A DNA stretch of 64,000 nt, from assembly GCF_001620065.1 (NCBI RefSeq), contig NZ_LQGV01000001.1, positions 930,001 through 994,000 of the forward strand, written 5' to 3'. The notes beneath the pieces are model-generated. The model saw nothing but the letters and a program-made list of their open reading frames with translations. It was not told where the DNA came from and did no database searches. Numbering within the stretch: the first letter of the stretch is position 1; each line of letters opens with the position of its first letter. Source of the stretch: Microbacterium sp. TNHR37B (lineage in GTDB: Bacteria > Actinomycetota > Actinomycetes > Actinomycetales > Microbacteriaceae). Shown one piece after another: positions 43,609 to 53,496 of this stretch. The translations under genes and the position numbers were made by a program.

Positions 43609-44916
43609 TCACGCGGCCGCGGCCGCCTCCGCCGCACGGGGAAGGGCGGCCACGACCTCCGCGAGGACCGCGTCGTCATGGGCGGCCGTGAGGAACCACG
43701 CCTCGAACGCGGACGGCGGCAACGACACCCCTTCCGCGAGCATGGCATGGAAGAAACGGGCGTAGGCGGCGGCATCCTGCCGCTGCGCCGTGGCGTAGTC
43801 GGGCACTCCGGCGACGACGGCCTCGCCGAAGAAGACGCTGAAGAGAGTGCCCGCCTGCTGCACGACGTGCGGGACGCCGGTCGCATCGAGCGCCGCGTGG
43901 ACCTCGGTGGCCACGAGGTCGGCAGCGCGAGCGATGCGGGCGTACACGTCGCCATCTGCCAGACGCAACGTCGCCAGTCCCGCCGCCACCGCGACCGGGT
44001 TCCCGCTCAGGGTGCCGGCCTGATACACCGGTCCGGTGGGCGCGAGCAGATCCATGACCTCCGCGCGTCCGCCGAGCGCGGCCACCGGAAGCCCGCCTCC
44101 GATCACTTTGCCGAAGGTCACGAGGTCGGGACGGACGTCTTCGCCTTCGGTGCGGAGGACCTCGGCGTAGCCGCCGGGAGCGGCCCGGAACCCCGTGAGC
44201 ACCTCATCGCTGATCAGCAGGGCGCCCTCGCGGCGGCAGGTGTCGGCGAGGAAGGTCGTGAAGCCGGACTCCGGCGGCACGACGCCCATGTTGGCCGCGG
44301 CGGCCTCGGTGATGACGGCGGCGATCCGCCCCGCGTGGGCGGCGAAGGCGGCACGCACCGCCTCTCGATCGTTGTACGGGAGGACGAGCGTCTGGGCCGC
44401 GATGGCGTCGGGAACGCCCGCGGATCCGGGGAGCGCGAAGGTCGCAAGCCCCGATCCGGCAGCGGCGAGCAGCCCATCGGAATGGCCGTGGTAGTGCCCC
44501 GCGAACTTGATCAGCAGGTCACGTCCCGTGGCACCGCGCGCGAGACGGATGGCCGTCATCGTCGCCTCCGTCCCCGTCGAGACGAGACGCACCTTCTCGA
44601 CGCCGGGCACCCGACTCGCGATCTCCTCGGCGAGCTCCGCCTCGGCCGCCGTCGGCGCGCCGAAGGAGAGCCCGCGCCGCGCGGCCTCGACGACGGCCTC
44701 CACGACCTGCGGGTGCGCATGCCCGAGGAGGGCCGGTCCCCAGCTCGCGACCAAGTCGACGTAGCGGCGGCCGTCAGCGTCGGTGACGCGAGCGCCCTCG
44801 GCGGAGCGGAGGAAGAGAGGCGTCCCTCCCACAGAGCCGTAAGCGCGGACCGGGGAGTCCACGCCGCCAGGGATCACCCGCAGGGCTCGGGCGAAGAGCT
44901 CCTCGTTGGCGGTCAT
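43609..44916 (-). CDS. hemL: Glutamate-1-semialdehyde 2,1-aminomutase
   Basis: 435-residue PLP enzyme converting glutamate 1-semialdehyde to 5-aminolevulinate, the step after HemA. The PLP lysine lies in [25 protein letters not shown] at the N-terminus, [15 protein letters not shown] and GHYHGHSDG are family signatures. The ATG at 44916 overlaps the hemB stop. It is the last gene of the minus-strand heme operon. Confidence 0.96.
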   Translation of the reverse strand: MTANEELFARALRVIPGGVDSPVRAYGSVGGTPLFLRSAEGARVTDADGRRYVDLVASWGPALLGHAHPQVVEAVVEAARRGLSFGAPTAAEAELAEEIASRVPGVEKVRLVSTGTEATMTAIRLARGATGRDLLIKFAGHYHGHSDGLLAAAGSGLATFALPGSAGVPDAIAAQTLVLPYNDREAVRAAFAAHAGRIAAVITEAAAANMGVVPPESGFTTFLADTCRREGALLISDEVLTGFRAAPGGYAEVLRTEGEDVRPDLVTFGKVIGGGLPVAALGGRAEVMDLLAPTGPVYQAGTLSGNPVAVAAGLATLRLADGDVYARIARAADLVATEVHAALDATGVPHVVQQAGTLFSVFFGEAVVAGVPDYATAQRQDAAAYARFFHAMLAEGVSLPPSAFEAWFLTAAHDDAVLAEVVAALPRAAEAAAAA

Positions 44917-45908
44917 GTCAGGTCCTCTCCGCGCGCCAGGCGCTGGGCCACCTCGACGGCCCAATAGGTCAGGATGGCATCGGCGCCGGCTCGCCGGATA
45001 CCGACGAGGGTCTCCCCGATGGCGCGGTCGCGATCGATGAGTCCGGCGGCGGCTGCATGCTCGATCAGGGCGTACTCGCCCGACACCTGGTACGCCCAGA
45101 CCGGCACCGGGGAGGCGTCGGCGACGCGGGCGAGGACGTCGAGGTAGGGTCCGGCGGGCTTGACCATGACGATGTCGGCACCCTCGGCGACGTCGGTGTC
45201 CGCTTCCCGAAGGCCCTCCCGCCCGTTCGCGGGGTCGAGTTGATAGGTGCGGCGATCTCCGTCGAGGGTGGACTCGACGGCATCGCGGAACGGACCGTAG
45301 AAGGCCGACGCGTATTTGGCGGCGTAAGCGAGGAGCACCACGTCGGTATGGCCGGCCTCGTCCAGGGCGTGGCGAACGGCGACGACCTGGCCGTCCATCA
45401 TGCCGGACAGCCCCAACACGTCGGCCCCGGCCCGGGCCTGAGCCACCGCCATCCGCCCGTACACGGCGAGCGTGGCGTCGTTGTCCACCCGACCACGATC
45501 GTCGAGCACGCCGCAGTGGCCGTGGTCGGTGAACTCGTCCAGGCACAGATCGGCCTGCACGGTGAGGCGCCCCTGCGCCGCATCACGCGCCACCGTGATC
45601 GCACGGTTGAGGATGCCGTCGGGCGAGGTCGCGCCCGAGCCGACCGCGTCGCGGACGGCGGGGACGCCGAACAGCATGATGCCGCCGATCCCTGCACGTG
45701 CCGCCTCATCGACGACGTCGGCGAGGCCGTCGAGGGGGTGCTGCTCGACACCGGGCATGCTCGCGATGGGCTGGGCCTGGGCGATGCCCTCCTTCACGAA
45801 GACGGGGAGGATCAGGCGCCGCGGCGTGAGGTCGTGTTCGGCGAACAGGCGCCGGTGGGCCGCGGTCGTGCGCAGTCGGCGCAGCCGGCGATCGGGGAAG
45901 GCGGTCAT
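44913..45908 (-). CDS. hemB: Porphobilinogen synthase (5-aminolevulinate dehydratase)
   Basis: 331 residues. Joins two 5-aminolevulinate molecules into porphobilinogen. The two Schiff-base lysines are in [12 protein letters not shown] and [10 protein letters not shown]. The metal region reads [14 protein letters not shown], the aspartate-containing variant rather than the three-cysteine zinc type, which suggests magnesium dependence. Start overlaps the hemD stop by ATGA. Confidence 0.95.
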   Translation of the reverse strand: MTAFPDRRLRRLRTTAAHRRLFAEHDLTPRRLILPVFVKEGIAQAQPIASMPGVEQHPLDGLADVVDEAARAGIGGIMLFGVPAVRDAVGSGATSPDGILNRAITVARDAAQGRLTVQADLCLDEFTDHGHCGVLDDRGRVDNDATLAVYGRMAVAQARAGADVLGLSGMMDGQVVAVRHALDEAGHTDVVLLAYAAKYASAFYGPFRDAVESTLDGDRRTYQLDPANGREGLREADTDVAEGADIVMVKPAGPYLDVLARVADASPVPVWAYQVSGEYALIEHAAAAGLIDRDRAIGETLVGIRRAGADAILTYWAVEVAQRLARGEDLT

Positions 45909-46762
45909 CGGAATGTCTCCGTTCCTCCACCGGCGGTCATCCTGCCGGGCGAGATCGTATCGGGAGGGGTGGTCGTGAGGGCATCGGGCTGCGCGTCGAG
46001 CTCGGCGATGAGCGCGTCGATGCTCTGGTTGCGAGCGGTATAGGCCACCGTGAACCCCAGACGCTCGGCGTCTCGCGTCGTGCCGGGGCCGATGGAGGCC
46101 AGGAGCGTGCGGGGGGCGAGGACGCCGACCTGGCGCCGGAGCTCGCGTCCGACGCTGAGGGAGGTGAGGAGGACGACGTCGATCCTGCCCTCGCGGAGGT
46201 CGACCGCGATCTCGGGCTCCAAGTCGACGCCCACCGTCCGGTAGCCGATGCACGCGTCCACTGCGAACCCTCGGACCTCGAGCTCGTCCGAGACGACCGA
46301 GGTCGCGAGGTCGGAGCGCACCACGAGCGATCGGCCGGTTCGGCGGGGCTCACGCCCCGCGCACCACTGCGACACGAGCGCCCGAGCTGAGGCGTGGCCG
46401 ACCGGGACGAAGGAGACCTCGTACCCGGCGGCGGCAGCCGCTCGCGCGGTCGCGGCGCCGACGACCGCCACGCGCACCGACGCGGGGAGACGGACCTCCG
46501 CGCGGCTCAGCTGCTCCACGGCGGCGGCACTCGTCAGGAACAGCCACTCGTACTCCCCCGCCGCCAGCGCCCGGAAGTCCCGATCGCGCGCCGCGATGTC
46601 GCGCGGGGGCACGGAGGCGATCAGGGGCGCCACGACGCCGATCGCCCCGCGGGCGGAGAGGCCGGCACGCACGCGCTCGCCCCACCCTCCTCCGCGAGGG
46701 ATCAGCACGCGGGCGCCATCCAGGGCGCCCCGCTCCGCTCCCCCGTGCGACGCGACGGTCAC
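45905..46762 (-). CDS. hemD: Uroporphyrinogen-III synthase
   Basis: 285 residues. Cyclises hydroxymethylbilane with inversion of ring D. The family is poorly conserved, but IPRGGGWGERV at the start, LFLTSAAAVEQL, AVVGAATARA and LLASIGPGTTRDAERLGF fit the two-lobed HEM4 fold, and position between hemC and hemB settles it. GTG start overlapping hemC by four bases. A Thr-rich C-terminal tail of about 25 residues looks disordered. Confidence 0.9.
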   Translation of the reverse strand: MTVASHGGAERGALDGARVLIPRGGGWGERVRAGLSARGAIGVVAPLIASVPPRDIAARDRDFRALAAGEYEWLFLTSAAAVEQLSRAEVRLPASVRVAVVGAATARAAAAAGYEVSFVPVGHASARALVSQWCAGREPRRTGRSLVVRSDLATSVVSDELEVRGFAVDACIGYRTVGVDLEPEIAVDLREGRIDVVLLTSLSVGRELRRQVGVLAPRTLLASIGPGTTRDAERLGFTVAYTARNQSIDALIAELDAQPDALTTTPPDTISPGRMTAGGGTETFR

Positions 46763-47700
46763 GCTCCGCTCCCGGAGAGATCCGCGAGCTCACCGGCCCC
46801 GGCGCGCAGGAGCTCGTCGACGACGTCGACCGCAGCCGACCGTCGCGCCTCGTCGGTGGCGAGGGCTTCGGCGGGAAGACTCCGGGTCGCGCGCACCGCC
46901 TCGGAACCGTCGAGCGAGTAGACCTCCGCGAGCAGGGCGACTGCTTCTCCGTCCGAGTGCGCGCTGATCCCCACCGGCGCGGCGCAGCCGGCCTCCAGGA
47001 GGCGCAGGACCTCCCGCTCCCACAGCGCGTTGCGGGTCGAAACGGCGTCGCCGATGCGCGCGACGACCTCAGCGAGAGCGGGGTCGTCGGTGCGGACCTC
47101 CACCGCCAGCGCCCCCTGCCCGGCCGAGGTGGGCCACTCCGAGAGGGCGAACCGGTCGGTCGCCTCGCCGGTCAGCCCCATCCGCGTGAGCCCCGCCTCG
47201 GCGAGCACGGTCGCGTCGAACTCGCCGTCACGGACCTTGCGCAGGCGGGTGTCCACGTTGCCGCGGATGCCCCGGACGTCGAGATCGGGGCGGCGACGCC
47301 GGAGCTGGGCCACTCGGCGGGGCGAGCCGCTGCCGACGACCGCTCCCTGCGGCAGCATGTCGAGGGTGAGCCCGTCGCGCGCGCAGAGGACGTCGTTCTG
47401 CGGCGCCCGCGGCGGCACAGCGCCGATGACCAGGCCGTCCACCGGTGCGGTGGGGAGGTCTTTCATCGAGTGCACGACGAGATCGCATTCGCCCCGCAAC
47501 AGCGCTTCGCGCAGGGCTGCAACGAAGACACCCGTTCCCCCGAGCTGCGCGAGCGGCCCGGTGAGCACATCGCCGTCCGTCGTGATGGGGACGAGCTCGA
47601 CCTCGCGGCCGGTCGCCTCACGGAGAGCGTCGGCGACGTGCCCGGACTGCGTGGTTGCCAGCACGCTCGCGCGCGTCCCCAGGCGCAGCGGAGTGCTCAT
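46759..47700 (-). CDS. hemC: Hydroxymethylbilane synthase
   Basis: 313-residue porphobilinogen deaminase. The cofactor cysteine lies in EAGCAAPVG. Substrate motifs LRLGTRASVLA, VHSMKDLPT, GSGSPRRVAQLR and RGIRGNVDTRL are intact. The ATG at 47700 overlaps the ferrochelatase stop; an open frame extends upstream inside hemH but has no supported start. Confidence 0.95.
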   Translation of the reverse strand: MSTPLRLGTRASVLATTQSGHVADALREATGREVELVPITTDGDVLTGPLAQLGGTGVFVAALREALLRGECDLVVHSMKDLPTAPVDGLVIGAVPPRAPQNDVLCARDGLTLDMLPQGAVVGSGSPRRVAQLRRRRPDLDVRGIRGNVDTRLRKVRDGEFDATVLAEAGLTRMGLTGEATDRFALSEWPTSAGQGALAVEVRTDDPALAEVVARIGDAVSTRNALWEREVLRLLEAGCAAPVGISAHSDGEAVALLAEVYSLDGSEAVRATRSLPAEALATDEARRSAAVDVVDELLRAGAGELADLSGSGA

Positions 47701-48926
47701 GGCGCGATCCCGGCGAGGGCCGGCTGGAAGCCGAGCCGCTTGTTCTCGCAGCACCCGGGCCGGCACACGTCGTACCACGGGCCCAGGTCGGTCAGATGGG
47801 GTCGCTCATCGGCGGGGGTTCCCGCCAGCCGCTCTTCGATGAGGTCGACGAGGCCCGCCACGTACGCGGGATGGGTCCCCGGCGTCGCGGTGCGCACGGC
47901 GACCAGCCCGAGCTCCTCCGCGGTCTCGAGGGCTTCGGTGTCGAGGTCCCAGAGCACCTCCATATGATCGCTCACGAACCCGAGCGGAACGATCAGAACC
48001 GCGCGGCGGCCGCGGGCGGGAAGCTCCCGCAGGGCATCGTTGATGTCGGGTTCGAGCCACGGGACCTGCGGCGGGCCCGACCGGCTCTGGAACACGAGCT
48101 GCCACGAGCTGTCGATCCCGAGCTGGGACATGATCTGCGCGGCCACCGCCGTGTGCTGGGCGACGTAGGCGCCGCCGGCCCCGAACGCACGCTCGGGAGG
48201 TCCGGAGCGGTCGGCGTCGGCATCGGGGATGGAGTGCGTCGAGAACAGCACCTCGACCTCTCCGGCGAGGTCGGTGATCCCGCGCTCGGCGAGCGCGTCG
48301 ATCCCGGCACGGATCCCCTCGACGAAGGGCGTCACGAAGCCGGGGTGGTCGAAGAACTGACGCACCTTGTCGATCTCCACCTCACCCGCCAGCCCCGTCG
48401 CCGCGACCGCGTCGGCCAGGTCCTCGCGATACTGCCGGCACGACGAGTACGACGAGTACGCGCTGGTGGCGATCGCGAGCAGTCGCCGGTGGCCGGCGGA
48501 GTGGGCGTCTCCGAGTGCGTCGGCGACGTAGGGCATCCAATTGCGGTTGCCCCAGTACACGGGGATGTCCCGCCCGCGTCGGGCGAGCTCGGCGTCCAGC
48601 GCCGCCTTCAGCGCCCGGTTCTGATCGTTGATGGGCGATACGCCGCCGAAGTGCCGGTAGTGGTGCGCGACCTCTTCCAGACGCTCGTCAGGGATGCCGC
48701 GACCGGCGGTGACGTTGCGGAGGAAGGGGATCACGTCGTCCTGACCTTCCGGACCCCCGAATCCGAGGAGGAGCACACCGTCGTACGCGACGGCCTCCGT
48801 GGCGTGCGGCTCGCCGGCGCAGGTGGCGGCCGTGGCGGCGGGCACGCGGCACCCGGGCGCGCAGTCCGGGGCCGCCTCGGCGCGCGGGGGCTTGGGGCGG
48901 AACGGCTCGCGGATGATCTCGGCCAT
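47697..48926 (-). CDS. hemH: Ferrochelatase (coproporphyrin III type) with a Cys-containing N-terminal extension
   Basis: 409 residues. Inserts ferrous iron into coproporphyrin III in the actinobacterial route. The catalytic core starts near residue 50 at VLLLGFGGPEG, with HHYRHFGGVSPIN, LFSTHSIP and a SDHMEVLWDLD segment. C-terminal cysteines in DVCRPGCCENKR fit the [2Fe-2S] ligands known in actinobacterial ferrochelatases. The first ~48 residues are unusual: Pro/Ala-rich with three cysteines (CAPGC and TCAGE). Start shares a base with the hemQ stop. Confidence 0.93.
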   Translation of the reverse strand: MAEIIREPFRPKPPRAEAAPDCAPGCRVPAATAATCAGEPHATEAVAYDGVLLLGFGGPEGQDDVIPFLRNVTAGRGIPDERLEEVAHHYRHFGGVSPINDQNRALKAALDAELARRGRDIPVYWGNRNWMPYVADALGDAHSAGHRRLLAIATSAYSSYSSCRQYREDLADAVAATGLAGEVEIDKVRQFFDHPGFVTPFVEGIRAGIDALAERGITDLAGEVEVLFSTHSIPDADADRSGPPERAFGAGGAYVAQHTAVAAQIMSQLGIDSSWQLVFQSRSGPPQVPWLEPDINDALRELPARGRRAVLIVPLGFVSDHMEVLWDLDTEALETAEELGLVAVRTATPGTHPAYVAGLVDLIEERLAGTPADERPHLTDLGPWYDVCRPGCCENKRLGFQPALAGIAP

Positions 48927-49600
48927 CAGGACAGCACCTCCGCGAGCTCGGCGATCTCCACTCGACGGCCCGTGTAGAACGGAACCTCTTCTCGCACGTG
49001 TCGGCGCGCCTCGGTCGCGCGCAGATCGCGCATGAGGTCGACGAGGCTGAGAAGGTTGTCGCTCTCCAACGGCAGCAACCACTCGTAATCGCTCAGCGCG
49101 AAGGTGGAGACGGTGTTGGCCACCACATCGGTGAACCGGGCACCCTGGCGGCCGTGCTCGGCGAGCATCTGCGCCCGCTCCGCTTCCGGGAGGAGGTACC
49201 ACTCGTAGCTGCGCACGAAGGGGTACAGACAGAGCCACTCCCGCGGCTCCTCCCCCCGCAGGTAGCCGGGAACGTGTCGCTTGTTGAACTCCGCCTCGCG
49301 GTGCACCCCCATCGCGCTCCACTCGCACGAGAAGTCCGCCAGCACCTCGGTGCGTCGGAGCGCCCGGAGCCCGTGCTGGAGGGCTGCGGCGTCTTCCCCG
49401 TGCAGCCACACCATGAGGTCGGCGTCGGCCCGCATTCCCGTGACGTCGTAGAGGCCGCGAAGGGTGACCCCCTTCGCCGCGACCTCTGCGATCCGATCGC
49501 CGAGCGCATCCAGGCCCGACGTCGACGGGGCGGACGAACGGGGCCGCGGTCCGCGGAGGATCGCGAACAGCGTGTATCCGACGAGGTTCTCTTCGGTCAT
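48926..49600 (-). CDS. hemQ: Coproheme decarboxylase (HemQ/ChdC)
   Basis: 224 residues of the chlorite dismutase-like family. Converts coproheme to heme b by two peroxide-dependent decarboxylations. The actinobacterial signatures YPFVRSYEWYLL and EHGRQGARF, the latter holding the probable haem-ligand histidine, are present. Its occurrence with hemH and hemY shows the coproporphyrin-dependent pathway. ATG 49600 has AGGAAG six bases upstream. A 52-bp gap separates it from hemY, the only sizeable gap in the operon. Confidence 0.95.
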   Translation of the reverse strand: MTEENLVGYTLFAILRGPRPRSSAPSTSGLDALGDRIAEVAAKGVTLRGLYDVTGMRADADLMVWLHGEDAAALQHGLRALRRTEVLADFSCEWSAMGVHREAEFNKRHVPGYLRGEEPREWLCLYPFVRSYEWYLLPEAERAQMLAEHGRQGARFTDVVANTVSTFALSDYEWLLPLESDNLLSLVDLMRDLRATEARRHVREEVPFYTGRRVEIAELAEVLS

Positions 49601-49652
49601 GGTGTTCTTCCTGTTCGAGGGATGGAGTCGGAGGGGCGTCGCGAGGTCGGGA

Positions 49653-51023
49653 TCACGCGGCGAGGAGGGCGCGGAGCTCGGCGGCGACACCCCGGGCGTG
49701 TGGAACGACCGACGCGAGGCCGGTGCCGGCGACACCCGCGCCGGCAAGGATGACACCGGCCTCGCGCCAGTGCTCACGACGTTCGTCGGAGATCGCGAGG
49801 GCGCCGGTCGCGTCGTCCCACTCCGCGCCGGTCACCTCGGTCACGCGGGCGGGATCGACCGGAACACCGGTGAGGAGGGCGATCTCTCGGGCGATGTCGT
49901 CCCGGTCGACGAGACGGCCGCTGCCGGGGTCGCGGAGCGAGAGCCGGAAGACGTGCGCGCCGGCGGGTACCGCTTCGGCCGCCCAGGCCCACTTCGCGGT
50001 CACGTGCGTGAGGGCCTTCGCGGCGGACGGGACCTCGTGGGCCACGATCACGCCGGAGCCGACCGGGTGCGCGTCGAAGGCGGGCTCGTCGACGCGCGCC
50101 GCGACGACGCGGACGGCCACGTCGTGAGCCCGCTCCGCGGCTGGGTCGAGCAATGCCGCCGCCGCCCGGGGACCGGTGGCCACGACGACGCGACGAGCGC
50201 TCCACGTACCGCCGTCGGCGTGCACCTCGATCCCCTCGGGCGTGCTCGCGAGGGAGCGCACCACGGTCCGGCCATGCAGCTGAGCACCCTCTGACCCCGC
50301 GGCACGGCCGAGGGCATCGGCCAGACGCCACATCCCGCCCGCGATCCCCGCGACAGCGGCACCGGCCCGGCCGGGTGCGGCCACCGCGGCAGCCGCCGCG
50401 ACGAGCGATCCGCGGGCGCGGTACTCCCGCCACATCGCCGGGTGCACGCGGGAGAGGAGGAGCCGGTCGGCCGGCAGGGAGTAGACGCTCCGGCAGAGCG
50501 GATCCACGAGGCGCCGCAGGAGTGTCTCGCCGCACTGGGCCGCGACGAGATCGGCGAGGGAGGGTTCGGGCCCGTCCCCCGCGTGGCCGTCGATGACCTC
50601 GGCGGCCACGCGGTGCGCGCCGGCACGCCCCAGAATCCGCACGACATCGTCCGCGTGAGGATCCGAGGGGATCCCGAGCACCGTCGCCCGCGGAAGCGCC
50701 GCGCGGAGGATCGTCGCCCCGGCGCGGGGATCGCTGTCGTCGACGGCGGCGATGACCGCCCCCGGGGTGGCCGGAGAGACGATCGAGAGATCGAGGCCGG
50801 CCTCGGCGATCAGGTCGGCGACGCCGCTCGTCCGCGTCGCGAACGACTCGGCCCCGACATCGATCGCCACTCCCGCGAGCTCGCGCGCGCGGAGCAGACC
50901 GCCCGGCTTCTCCCCCGCGTCGAGGACCACCACGCGGTGGCCCGCTCGCGCGACCTCCTGCGCAACGGTGAGCCCCGCGATCCCGGCGCCGACGACCACC
51001 AGGTCGACTGCGGAACCGCTCAC
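49653..51023 (-). CDS. hemY: Coproporphyrinogen III oxidase / protoporphyrinogen oxidase (HemY/CgoX)
   Basis: 456-residue FAD enzyme. The dinucleotide motif VVGAGIAGLTVAQEVARAG opens the protein; EKPGGLLRA and a C-terminal VILAGAGVAGTGLASVV close the FAD site. Family members in actinobacteria oxidise coproporphyrinogen III to coproporphyrin III, feeding HemH. GTG start overlapping the hemE stop by four bases. Confidence 0.93.
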   Translation of the reverse strand: MSGSAVDLVVVGAGIAGLTVAQEVARAGHRVVVLDAGEKPGGLLRARELAGVAIDVGAESFATRTSGVADLIAEAGLDLSIVSPATPGAVIAAVDDSDPRAGATILRAALPRATVLGIPSDPHADDVVRILGRAGAHRVAAEVIDGHAGDGPEPSLADLVAAQCGETLLRRLVDPLCRSVYSLPADRLLLSRVHPAMWREYRARGSLVAAAAAVAAPGRAGAAVAGIAGGMWRLADALGRAAGSEGAQLHGRTVVRSLASTPEGIEVHADGGTWSARRVVVATGPRAAAALLDPAAERAHDVAVRVVAARVDEPAFDAHPVGSGVIVAHEVPSAAKALTHVTAKWAWAAEAVPAGAHVFRLSLRDPGSGRLVDRDDIAREIALLTGVPVDPARVTEVTGAEWDDATGALAISDERREHWREAGVILAGAGVAGTGLASVVPHARGVAAELRALLAA

Positions 51024-52096
51024 GGTTGCTGCCCTCCCGCGGCACGCCAGTCGTGCACCGTCCGCACGACCGCTCCGATCGCATCGGGATCGGCGTCTTT
51101 GGGCACCCCGTGGCCGAGGTTGAAGACATGGGCGCGAGCATGACGTCCCTCCTCGAGGATGCGATGCACCTGAGCGGTACGCGCCTCCTCGCCGGCGAAC
51201 AGCATCGCCGGGTCGAGGTTGCCCTGCACGGTCAGATCGCGTCCCACGCGCCGCATCGCCTCATCCAGCGGAACGCGGTAGTCGACGCCGATGGCATCGA
51301 TGTCGGCGGAGGCCATATCGGCCAAGAGCTCCCCCGTGCCGACGCCGAAATGCACGAGCGGCACCCGCCCGACGCCGGCGGGCGACAACGCGCGGACGCG
51401 ATCGAGGGCGGCTCGAGAGGCCGGCAGCGCGCCCTCTCGATAGTCATGAGGCGCCAACGCTCCCGCCCACGAGTCGAACAGCTGTCCGGCGCTCGCCCCC
51501 GCCGTCACCTGGAGTGCGAGGAACTCGCCGCTCACCTCCGCGAGCCAGGCCGTCAGGTCGTGCCATGCCGCGGGGTCGTCGTGGAGCAGCCGGCGGGCGG
51601 CGAGGTGATCTTTGGACGGACCCCCCTCGACGAGATAGGCCGCCAGCGTGAACGGCGCGCCGGCGAAGCCGATGAGCGGAAGCGGCTCACCGCGATCAGC
51701 CGACACCTCTCCGAGCATCTGGGTGGTCCGGCTCACCGCGCTCACGACCGCCTCACCGCGTTCGCGGACGAGCGCGGGATCGATCCGCACGGCGCGGGCG
51801 ATCTCCGCGGCCGTGGACAGAGGCCGGGCGAACACCGGCCCGCGCCCCGGGGCGATCTCCACCTCCATCCCCACCAAGGCCAGGGGCACGACGATGTCGC
51901 TGAAGAAGATCGCCGCGTCCACGCCGTGTCGACGCACCGGCTGCAGGGTGATCTCGCTCGCCAGCGCAGGGTCGAGACATGCGTCGATCATGCCCCCGGT
52001 CGCACGGAGGGCGCGGTACTCGGGCAACGAACGCCCCGCCTGACGCATGAACCACACCGGGGTGATCTCGGGCCGCTCGCCGCGGAGGGCGCGCAC
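51020..52096 (-). CDS. hemE: Uroporphyrinogen decarboxylase
   Basis: 358 residues from GTG 52096, converting uroporphyrinogen III to coproporphyrinogen III. WFMRQAGRSLPEYR, the catalytic Asp region FSDIVVP, GFAGAPFTLAAY and QGNLDPAML are diagnostic. The GTG probably is not the true start. The frame continues upstream with HPLIAHDTASSRLVRALRG, typical HemE N-terminal sequence. It reaches an ATC at 52207 that has GAGGAG seven bases before it, and no ATG, GTG or TTG lies between. The protein may be about 395 residues. First gene of the minus-strand heme operon. Confidence 0.93.
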   Translation of the reverse strand: MRALRGERPEITPVWFMRQAGRSLPEYRALRATGGMIDACLDPALASEITLQPVRRHGVDAAIFFSDIVVPLALVGMEVEIAPGRGPVFARPLSTAAEIARAVRIDPALVRERGEAVVSAVSRTTQMLGEVSADRGEPLPLIGFAGAPFTLAAYLVEGGPSKDHLAARRLLHDDPAAWHDLTAWLAEVSGEFLALQVTAGASAGQLFDSWAGALAPHDYREGALPASRAALDRVRALSPAGVGRVPLVHFGVGTGELLADMASADIDAIGVDYRVPLDEAMRRVGRDLTVQGNLDPAMLFAGEEARTAQVHRILEEGRHARAHVFNLGHGVPKDADPDAIGAVVRTVHDWRAAGGQQP

Positions 52097-52207
52097 GAGG
52101 CGCGACGAGGCGGTGTCGTGCGCGATGAGAGGGTGGGAGATCGCCGCCGTGTCAGCGGTCGCCGAGGGCGAGGGCGCGGCAGATGCAGAAGGCGTGGAGA
52201 GTGAGAT

Positions 52208-52269
52208 GGTGCGGCTCCTCGATCGAGTTAATCGATATACTAGCCCGGATCCGAAAGGGGCTCCGCACC
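52208..52269. promoter_or_regulatory. Overlapping divergent hemA/hemE promoters
   Basis: A single TATACTA heptamer (52236-52242) supplies both -10 boxes: TATACT for hemA on plus and TAGTAT for hemE on minus, displaced by one base. GAGGAG for hemE is at 52215-52220 and AAAGGGG for hemA at 52254-52260. Palindromes TCGATCGA and ATCGAT near the centre could bind a regulator. Confidence 0.6.
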
Positions 52270-53496
52270 GTGCTCGTCTGCCTCACCGCGCATCAGCGCA
52301 CCACGCCACTCGACTCGCTCGAGCGGCTCGCCGGCATCGGAGACGCGATCGCTCCTCGTCTCACGGCGGCTCACGAGGAGATCCGCGGCGCGGTCGTCCT
52401 GTCGACGTGCAATCGGTTCGAGGCCTACTTCGACCTCGACGACACCTCACCGGTGCCGGCGATGGACGCCGCGCTGGAACAGCTGTCGGGACTGAGCGAT
52501 CTCCCGTTCCGGACCCTCCGCGACACCGTCGAGTTCACGCAGGGGCATGGAGTGGCCGAGCACCTCTTCTCGGTCGCGTCGGGACTGGACTCGGTCGCCC
52601 TCGGCGAGGACGAGATCGCCGGCCAAGTCCGGCGGGCACTGGAGGCGGCGCGCCGCGACGGCGTGACGACCGCTCCCCTCGAGCACCTCTTCCAGCGGGC
52701 GACCGAAGCCTCGCGTTCGGTCCGCAACAGCACCCGGCTGGGCGAGTCGGGAAGATCGCTCGTGCGCTTGGCGGTCGATCTCGCCGGCTCCCGCATCGAC
52801 GACTGGGCGACGGCGCGGGTGCTGCTGGTCGGCACCGGTCGATACGCGGCCGTGGCCCTCGCGGCACTGCGCGAGACCGGCGCCCGCGACATTCGGGTCC
52901 ACTCGCGCTCCGGACGCCGCCGCTTCGCCCATCGCGAGCACCTGGTCTCCGTGCCGCCCGAGGCCTACGCCGCCGAGGCGGCCGCCGCCGACGTCGTCGT
53001 CACGTGCACGACCACGACCGGTACCTACGCGATCGCCGCGGAGGATCACACGGTCGCGCGCGCCGGTGCCGCCCGGCCGCAGGTGATCGTCGACCTCGGC
53101 CTCCCCCGCAACGTCGACCCGGGCGTGCGCAGCATTCCCGGCGTCGAGCTGCTCGACCTGGAGACGATCCGCGTGCACGCTCCGATCGACGAAGACGCGA
53201 CGCTCGGCCACGCCCGCGAGATCGTCCGCGCGGCCGCCTCCCGTCACGCCGTGTCCCATCGCGTCCACGAGGTGTCCCCCGCCGTCGTCGCCCTGCGCGA
53301 GCATGTTCGTGGCGTCCTGGAGAGCGAGATCGCGCGCGGCGTGAGCGCCGAGTCCGAAGCAGCCCTGCGTCACTTCTCGGGCGTCCTCCTGCACGGTCTC
53401 ATCGCGCGGGGCCATTCGCTGGCCGCCGTGGGCGACGGCGGCGCGTGGGCGGACGCGGTGGCCACGGTCCTCCCCGGCTTCCCGGAGGAGACGTGA
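52270..53496 (+). CDS. hemA: Glutamyl-tRNA reductase
   Basis: 408 residues. Reduces glutamyl-tRNA(Glu) to glutamate 1-semialdehyde, the committed step of C5 tetrapyrrole synthesis. Catalytic Cys47 is in LSTCNRFE. GLDSVALGEDEIAGQV, the NADPH-binding VLLVGTGRYA and a C-terminal dimerisation helix region are present. The GTG at 52270 lies nine bases after AAAGGGG. Divergent from hemE through one shared promoter; stop overlaps the LacI-family gene start by four bases. Confidence 0.95.
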   Translation: MLVCLTAHQRTTPLDSLERLAGIGDAIAPRLTAAHEEIRGAVVLSTCNRFEAYFDLDDTSPVPAMDAALEQLSGLSDLPFRTLRDTVEFTQGHGVAEHLFSVASGLDSVALGEDEIAGQVRRALEAARRDGVTTAPLEHLFQRATEASRSVRNSTRLGESGRSLVRLAVDLAGSRIDDWATARVLLVGTGRYAAVALAALRETGARDIRVHSRSGRRRFAHREHLVSVPPEAYAAEAAAADVVVTCTTTTGTYAIAAEDHTVARAGAARPQVIVDLGLPRNVDPGVRSIPGVELLDLETIRVHAPIDEDATLGHAREIVRAAASRHAVSHRVHEVSPAVVALREHVRGVLESEIARGVSAESEAALRHFSGVLLHGLIARGHSLAAVGDGGAWADAVATVLPGFPEET

